From JAYEJW01 sp034716535 (lineage in GTDB: Bacteria > Pseudomonadota > Gammaproteobacteria > Chromatiales > Chromatiaceae), in the NCBI GenBank assembly GCA_034716535.1, contig JAYEJW010000377.1, positions 1-9,754 on the forward strand: a stretch of 9,754 nt of DNA. The letters are read 5' to 3'. Within the stretch, counting starts at the first letter, position 1. Each line of letters opens with the position of its first letter. Below, in pieces: positions 5,926 to 9,754 of this stretch. A model generated the notes under the pieces. It was not told where the DNA came from, did no database searches, and saw only the letters and a program-made list of their open reading frames with translations. Both the position numbers and the translations under genes were made by a program.

Positions 5926-8105
5926 GCGACCAGGCCCATGAAATGAACACCGAGAAGCGTGCCACTAGCGAGGAACAGTGGCAGCACAACAACGATGCTT
6001 ACCTCGAGGCCGCGTTGCAGTGGCTGCGCGTACGGCTGAACCGACTCGCTGGCGCGCCCCCTGCGCAGACACCCGAGCCTACCCCGGAACCCGCGCGGGG
6101 CGGATTCTTTCGCCGCCGTGAAACGGAGAAGCCGCGGCTGGCTTTGCCCTCCGCCGATCCTTACGCGGCCGAACTGGAACAGGCCAGGATCGCACTGGAG
6201 AAGGCGGAATCGGTTGAGCCGCCGCCCGCGCTGAACATCCTCGGCAGCCGCCTGGGGCTTTCCCGATTCGAACAGGAGGTGTTGCTGCTGTGCGCCTCCG
6301 TCGAGCTCGATACCCGCATTGCAGGACTCTGTGCCCGGGCGCAGCAGGACCCGCACCTTAGCTACCCGACTTTCGTGCTCGCACTGGCGCTGTTCGACGA
6401 TCCGGCGTGGGACGTACTGTCGCCGGAGCGGCCGCTGCGGCAGTGGCGCCTCATCGAGATCAACCAGCCCGGCGCACAACCCTTGACGACCAGCCCCCTG
6501 CGCGCTGATGAGCGAATCGTCAACTATTTGAAAGGCCTCAACTACCTCGATGACCGGCTAACGCCCCTACTGGTCCCCTTCGACGTGGTGCCGCAGCACG
6601 CCCTGCCGCCCTCGCAGGACACCGCCTGCGCCAGCGTCGAGCGAACCCTGCGGCTGACCTCTGGGAATGGCACCCAGCCTGTCGTCCAGCTCGTGGGAAT
6701 CGACCCGCTGAGCAAACAGCTCGTGGCACAGCAGGCCGCGCACGCACTCAACCTGAACCTCTACCGGCTGCCGGCAGCGCTGCTGCCTCGGCAGACGGCA
6801 GAGCTCGAGACCCTGGCCCGGCTCTGGCAGCGCGAGAGCGTCCTGCTACCCATCGCCCTGTTCCTCGACGCGCTGGATCACGAGGCGTCAGCCGAGAGCG
6901 CGGACAAGGATCGCTTGGCTGCTGCATCCCCCCTGCAGCGCTTTCTCGCGCGCAGCCGCGGGATATTCCTGGTCGCCACGCGCGAGATCCGCTCGGACCT
7001 GAGCCCCGCTGTCCATGCCGTCGAAGTCGACAAACCGGCACCTGCCGAGCAGGCAGCGATCTGGGCCGAGGCCCTTGACGGAGCTGCTGGAGAAAGCTCG
7101 CAGCGGCTGGCCGGCCAGTTCAACCTGAACGCAGACGCGATCCGCCAGATCGTGCGGACAGCTGAGACGGAAGCCTCAGGGGGCAAGGTCCACGACCACC
7201 TCTGGGCCGCCTGCCTGGCGAGCACCAGCCCGCGCATGGACAGGCTGGCGCAGCGCCTGCACCCCGTGGCCACCTGGGACGACATCGTGCTGCCTGACGA
7301 GGAGATGGAGCTGCTCCGTCAGCTCGCCGCGCAGGTGGCCCAGCGCGCCCGGGTCTATGACCACTGGGGCTTCCGCCGGCGCATGAACCGCGGCCTCGGC
7401 ATCAGCGCCCTGTTTGCCGGGGAGAGTGGCACCGGCAAGACCATGGCCGCCGAGGTGATCGCCAACCACCTGCGCCTGCATCTCTACCGCATCGACCTGT
7501 CGGCCGTCGTCTCCAAGTACATCGGCGAGACCGAGAAGAACCTGCGCAAGCTCTTCGACGCCGCGGAGGACGGAGGTGCCATCCTTTTCTTCGACGAGGC
7601 GGACGCGCTCTTCGGGAAACGCAGCGAGGTGCGTGACAGCCACGACCGCTACGCGAACATCGAGACCAGCTACCTGCTGCAGCGCGTGGAGTCCTACCGC
7701 GGCCTCGCCATCCTGGCGACGAACATGCGCGGCGCCCTCGACGAGGCCTTCATGCGTCGGTTGCGTTTCGTGATCACCTTCCCGTTCCCCGGACCCCGGC
7801 AGCGCGAGGCCATCTGGCAGCGCGCCTGGCCGTCCGAGACGCCGGTCGCTGAGCTCGATTACGACCGCCTGGCGCGGCTCAGTCTCGCGGGCGGAAATAT
7901 CGCCAACATCGCTCTCAACGCCGCCTTCCTGGCAGCCGAAGGGGGAACGCCCGTAACGATGCCGCTGGTGCTCGACGCCGCCCGGACCGAGTATCAGAAG
8001 CTCGAACGACCCGTCAACGATGACGACTTCCGCTGGGTGGGACAGCTTCCGCCGCCGGAAGGTTCGGTGTCCGACGCCGTGCCCGAAGCGGAGGCCATCG
8101 GATGA
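5922..8105 (+). CDS. AAA+ ATPase, eCIS Afp15/Pvc15 type
   Basis: 727-residue cytosolic AAA+ ATPase of the kind found in nearly all eCIS clusters, needed for particle assembly or loading. Residues about 104-180 look like the winged-helix domain of these ATPases. Residues 235-370 resemble a degenerate AAA module: QLVGIDPLSKQLVAQ stands where a Walker A would be, and IALFLDALD (311-319) where Walker B would be. The active module has Walker A GESGTGKT (500-507), a pore-loop-like SKYIGETEKN (531-540), Walker B ILFFDEAD (554-561), sensor 1 LATN (598-601), arginine finger pair RR (612-613) and a sensor-2-region GGNIANIAL (657-665). The Pro-rich stretch at 45-60 is a linker. The ATG at 5922 overlaps the previous stop (ATGA); the ATG at 5943 is an alternative start giving 720 residues. 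Its early place in the operon differs from Afp, where Afp15 is near the end. Confidence 0.94.
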   Translation: MSDQAHEMNTEKRATSEEQWQHNNDAYLEAALQWLRVRLNRLAGAPPAQTPEPTPEPARGGFFRRRETEKPRLALPSADPYAAELEQARIALEKAESVEPPPALNILGSRLGLSRFEQEVLLLCASVELDTRIAGLCARAQQDPHLSYPTFVLALALFDDPAWDVLSPERPLRQWRLIEINQPGAQPLTTSPLRADERIVNYLKGLNYLDDRLTPLLVPFDVVPQHALPPSQDTACASVERTLRLTSGNGTQPVVQLVGIDPLSKQLVAQQAAHALNLNLYRLPAALLPRQTAELETLARLWQRESVLLPIALFLDALDHEASAESADKDRLAAASPLQRFLARSRGIFLVATREIRSDLSPAVHAVEVDKPAPAEQAAIWAEALDGAAGESSQRLAGQFNLNADAIRQIVRTAETEASGGKVHDHLWAACLASTSPRMDRLAQRLHPVATWDDIVLPDEEMELLRQLAAQVAQRARVYDHWGFRRRMNRGLGISALFAGESGTGKTMAAEVIANHLRLHLYRIDLSAVVSKYIGETEKNLRKLFDAAEDGGAILFFDEADALFGKRSEVRDSHDRYANIETSYLLQRVESYRGLAILATNMRGALDEAFMRRLRFVITFPFPGPRQREAIWQRAWPSETPVAELDYDRLARLSLAGGNIANIALNAAFLAAEGGTPVTMPLVLDAARTEYQKLERPVNDDDFRWVGQLPPPEGSVSDAVPEAEAIG

Positions 8106-8359
8106 ACGTCCACTTGCACATCGACGAACTGGTGCTCGAGGGACTGCCCCTCGAAGCCACCGACGCCGCTGCCGTCAAGGCCGCCGTCGAAACGGAGTTG
8201 ACACGCCTGCTGGCCAACGGCGGGCTCGCGCCCGACCTGCGCACCGGAGGCGCCCGCGCGTCTGTCCCTGCCGGAGACATCCATCTGGGCGGAGACAGGA
8301 CCCCTTCGGACCTGGGCCGGCAGATCGGACGGACACTGTATAGGGGGATCAATCGATGA
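8102..8359 (+). CDS. Small eCIS-associated hypothetical protein (85 aa)
   Basis: 85 residues starting MNVHLHIDELVLEGLPLEA. It has a short beta strand pair, then a helix rich in Ala and Glu (AAAVKAAVETELTRLLANGG, about 22-41), then a Gly-rich turn region and a C-terminal helix (SDLGRQIGRTLYRGI, 68-83). From memory, similar short proteins with an IxxLVLxGL opening and a DLGRQI ending sit directly before the DUF4157 gene in other eCIS clusters. No named domain is known to me. The gene is certainly real: GGAGG at 8090-8094 is 7 bases before the ATG, and the gene overlaps both neighbours by 4 bases (ATGA). Its place between the ATPase and the DUF4157 gene makes an adaptor or chaperone for the DUF4157 protein plausible. 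That is inference. Confidence 0.82.
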   Translation: MNVHLHIDELVLEGLPLEATDAAAVKAAVETELTRLLANGGLAPDLRTGGARASVPAGDIHLGGDRTPSDLGRQIGRTLYRGINR

Positions 8360-9744
8360 GCCGCGAAGCTGTAGTCCAAACGGAACCGCAAGTCGCACCT
8401 ACGACTCGCGCTACAGACGGCCTGTTGCAGCGCAAGTGCTCGTGCGGGCAGCACACGGGTGGAGGCGAGTGCACGAGTTGCGGACCTAAGAAGCCGCACC
8501 TGAAGCGTCATCCGTCGATCAACGGGGAGACAACTACCGCTCACCCGAGTATCGACGCGGCCTTGCGCACACCAGGCCGGCCACTGGATACGGCTCCCCG
8601 CCGCTTCATGGAATCCCGTTTCGGGCAGGACTTCAGCCAGGTACGCGTCCATACGGGACCGGAAGCCAATGAATCTACCCGTACCACGAACGCCCTCGCC
8701 TACACGGTCGGACGTGATGTGGTGTTCGCGGCGGATCAATACGCACCTGACACCACACCAGGTAGGCATTTACTCGCGCACGAGCTGACTCACGTTCTGC
8801 AACAGAGGCAGGGCGATAACAGAGCCCAACAGAAAATCGCCGTCAGCCATCCTGCCGATGCATCAGAGCGCGAAGCGGATCGTGTTGCCGATGCAATCGT
8901 GCATGGGACCGGCAGAGTCCCCGGCAGCTTTGCAAGCGGGCATTCCGGTATACAGAGAGTCTGCGGACCAGCCCTTATTGGCACACCCGCGGGATGCGAC
9001 CCCCGCGGTCCCACATTCGTCACCGGCCATCCGCTGTTCAAGTTCGACGGAGGGTGTGACGACTTCTCTGGAACTGAAGGAGCTAGTCTGGGGGCCAGCG
9101 CAGCGACGCTGCCCGCGAGCGGCCCCATCATCATCCACGGCTACAGCAGCGCCGACGGGGACCCGACCTTCAATGAGAATCTGTCGTGCGCGCGGGCCGT
9201 GAAAGCGGAGACTGTGCTGACTGGCGCCGGGATCGCCGCTGGACGTATCACGAAACTTCGGCACGGGCCGACGCCCGGACCGACCGCCGACCGCCGCAGC
9301 GTCGTTATCGAGGCGGTGAGTCCGTCTCCCGGACCCGTACCTGCTCCGGGACCCACTCCCGGACCTACCGTCGTAATCTTCCCGGTCATCTTCGGCTCGA
9401 CCGCCAACCGGGTCCCGCCAGGGGTCGGCACTCCGGTTGTCGTGGTCGTGACCGGGCTTCCCTCTGGGAGCAGCATCTCGCTCGACATCCTGGGCTCGGG
9501 CGGCTCCAACGGCACCGCGACGGTCGCACCGGCCACTATCACAGGCACCAGCGTCGTCACGGTGACGGGAGGTACTCAGACGACACCGGGGAGCGCCAAC
9601 AACCTGATGATTCGGGCAAGCCTCGGCGGGGTTACCCATGCTTGTCAAATTATTATTCAAGGTGCACATATGATTGCAGCTGAGGAATCAATAGGTAATA
9701 TAAAAATGAAACTAGGGGCTATAATGCCATCAGTAGAAGAGTAA
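8356..9744 (+). CDS. DUF4157 (eCIS core) protein with OmpA-like and Ig-like domains
   Basis: 462 residues. After a short leader come C28, C30, C39 and C42, a CxC-x8-CxxC cluster suited to zinc. Residues about 62-150 are the DUF4157 domain, widespread in eCIS loci, with LDTAPRRFMESRFGQDFSQV (77-96), VRVHTGPEA and HELTH (142-146), an HExxH motif of metallopeptidase type. ASEREADRVAD (169-179) is the usual follow-on motif and may supply a third metal ligand. Residues about 225-320 resemble an OmpA-like domain: IIIHGYSSADGDPTFNENLS (258-277), CARA, then RRSVVIEA (313-320). A Pro-Gly linker (323-338) leads to an Ig-like beta domain (340-436). The last ~26 residues are encoded by AT-rich DNA. AGGGGGA at 8342-8348 supports the start, which overlaps the previous stop (ATGA). 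No signal peptide is seen, as expected for a protein loaded inside the cell. It may be cargo, a spike-associated part or a peptidase; catalysis is unproven. Confidence 0.88.
   Translation: MSREAVVQTEPQVAPTTRATDGLLQRKCSCGQHTGGGECTSCGPKKPHLKRHPSINGETTTAHPSIDAALRTPGRPLDTAPRRFMESRFGQDFSQVRVHTGPEANESTRTTNALAYTVGRDVVFAADQYAPDTTPGRHLLAHELTHVLQQRQGDNRAQQKIAVSHPADASEREADRVADAIVHGTGRVPGSFASGHSGIQRVCGPALIGTPAGCDPRGPTFVTGHPLFKFDGGCDDFSGTEGASLGASAATLPASGPIIIHGYSSADGDPTFNENLSCARAVKAETVLTGAGIAAGRITKLRHGPTPGPTADRRSVVIEAVSPSPGPVPAPGPTPGPTVVIFPVIFGSTANRVPPGVGTPVVVVVTGLPSGSSISLDILGSGGSNGTATVAPATITGTSVVTVTGGTQTTPGSANNLMIRASLGGVTHACQIIIQGAHMIAAEESIGNIKMKLGAIMPSVEE
9322..9369 (+). repeat. Pro-Gly linker repeat inside the DUF4157 gene
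   Basis: Encodes residues 323-338, SPSPGPVPAPGPTPGP-type, repeating the unit P-x-PGP between the OmpA-like and Ig-like domains. A related GPTPGPT occurs upstream at residues 304-310. It looks like a stiff inter-domain spacer of a kind prone to slippage. Confidence 0.6.
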
Positions 9745-9747
9745 ACA

Positions 9748-9754
9748 ATGGCAG
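9748..9754 (+). CDS. Possible start of the next operon gene (cut by window edge)
   Basis: An ATG at 9748 follows the DUF4157 stop (TAA 9742-9744) by three bases, and a purine-rich AGAAGAG (9735-9741) lies 6 bases before it. The spacing fits the tight operon. Only two codons are visible, so the product cannot be named, and the lower GC here leaves open that it belongs to an unrelated insertion. Confidence 0.3.

Noticed and set aside
8014..8769. 251-residue minus-strand frame across three plus-strand genes
   Set aside because: It spans gene junctions that are coherent on the plus strand and has no motif or supported start.
8863..9669. 268-residue minus-strand frame opposite the DUF4157 gene
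   Set aside because: No family resemblance; low-complexity Arg/Gly/Ser composition typical of a shadow frame.
1..9754. CRISPR array, tRNA, rRNA or rho-independent terminator
   Set aside because: No regularly spaced repeats, no cloverleaf-like sequence and no GC hairpin followed by a T-run was seen; the operon continues past the right edge.

Overview
The window holds the 5' part of an extracellular contractile injection system (eCIS) operon, the phage-tail-like machinery of the Afp/PVC group, next to a broken Tn3-family transposase gene. High GC (about 72% in a sampled coding line), short Shine-Dalgarno-led genes and a Tn3 fragment fit a GC-rich bacterium, plausibly a proteobacterium. I cannot name a genus from the sequence.

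Layout. At 84-263 (minus) lies the first ~50 residues of a Tn3-family transposase with its ribosome-binding site; homology stops abruptly near base 135 and bases 1-83 are unassigned. Bases 264-578 are a divergent, lower-GC intergenic region that must hold the operon promoter. From 579 to the right edge everything reads on the plus strand: contractile sheath (579-2189), inner tube protein (2200-2727), T4 gp26-like baseplate protein with two CxxC pairs (2731-3453), a proline-rich disordered protein with ordered ends (3450-4619), a DUF4255/Afp16-type tail terminator with Ig-like extensions (4624-5925), an Afp15-type AAA+ ATPase (5922-8105), an 85-residue conserved-looking small protein (8102-8359), a DUF4157 (eCIS core) multidomain protein (8356-9744), and probably the first codons of another gene (9748).

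How they work together. By family knowledge the sheath and tube form the contractile tail, the DUF4255 protein caps its distal end, the AAA+ ATPase assists assembly, the gp26-like protein belongs to the baseplate, and the DUF4157 protein is a likely cargo or cargo-associated component. Four gene junctions overlap by exactly 4 bases (GTGA or ATGA), so this is a tightly coupled translation unit. The baseplate spike, PAAR, gp25-like, gp6/J and tape-measure genes are not in the window and are expected downstream.

Points that stand out: the cap and ATPase genes lie early instead of at the 3' end as in Afp; the DUF4157 protein combines a Cys cluster, an HExxH domain, an OmpA-like domain and an Ig-like domain; its last ~35 codons and the following bases drop to about 35% GC; and the proline-rich protein looks like a flexible tether with short conserved-looking motifs at both ends.
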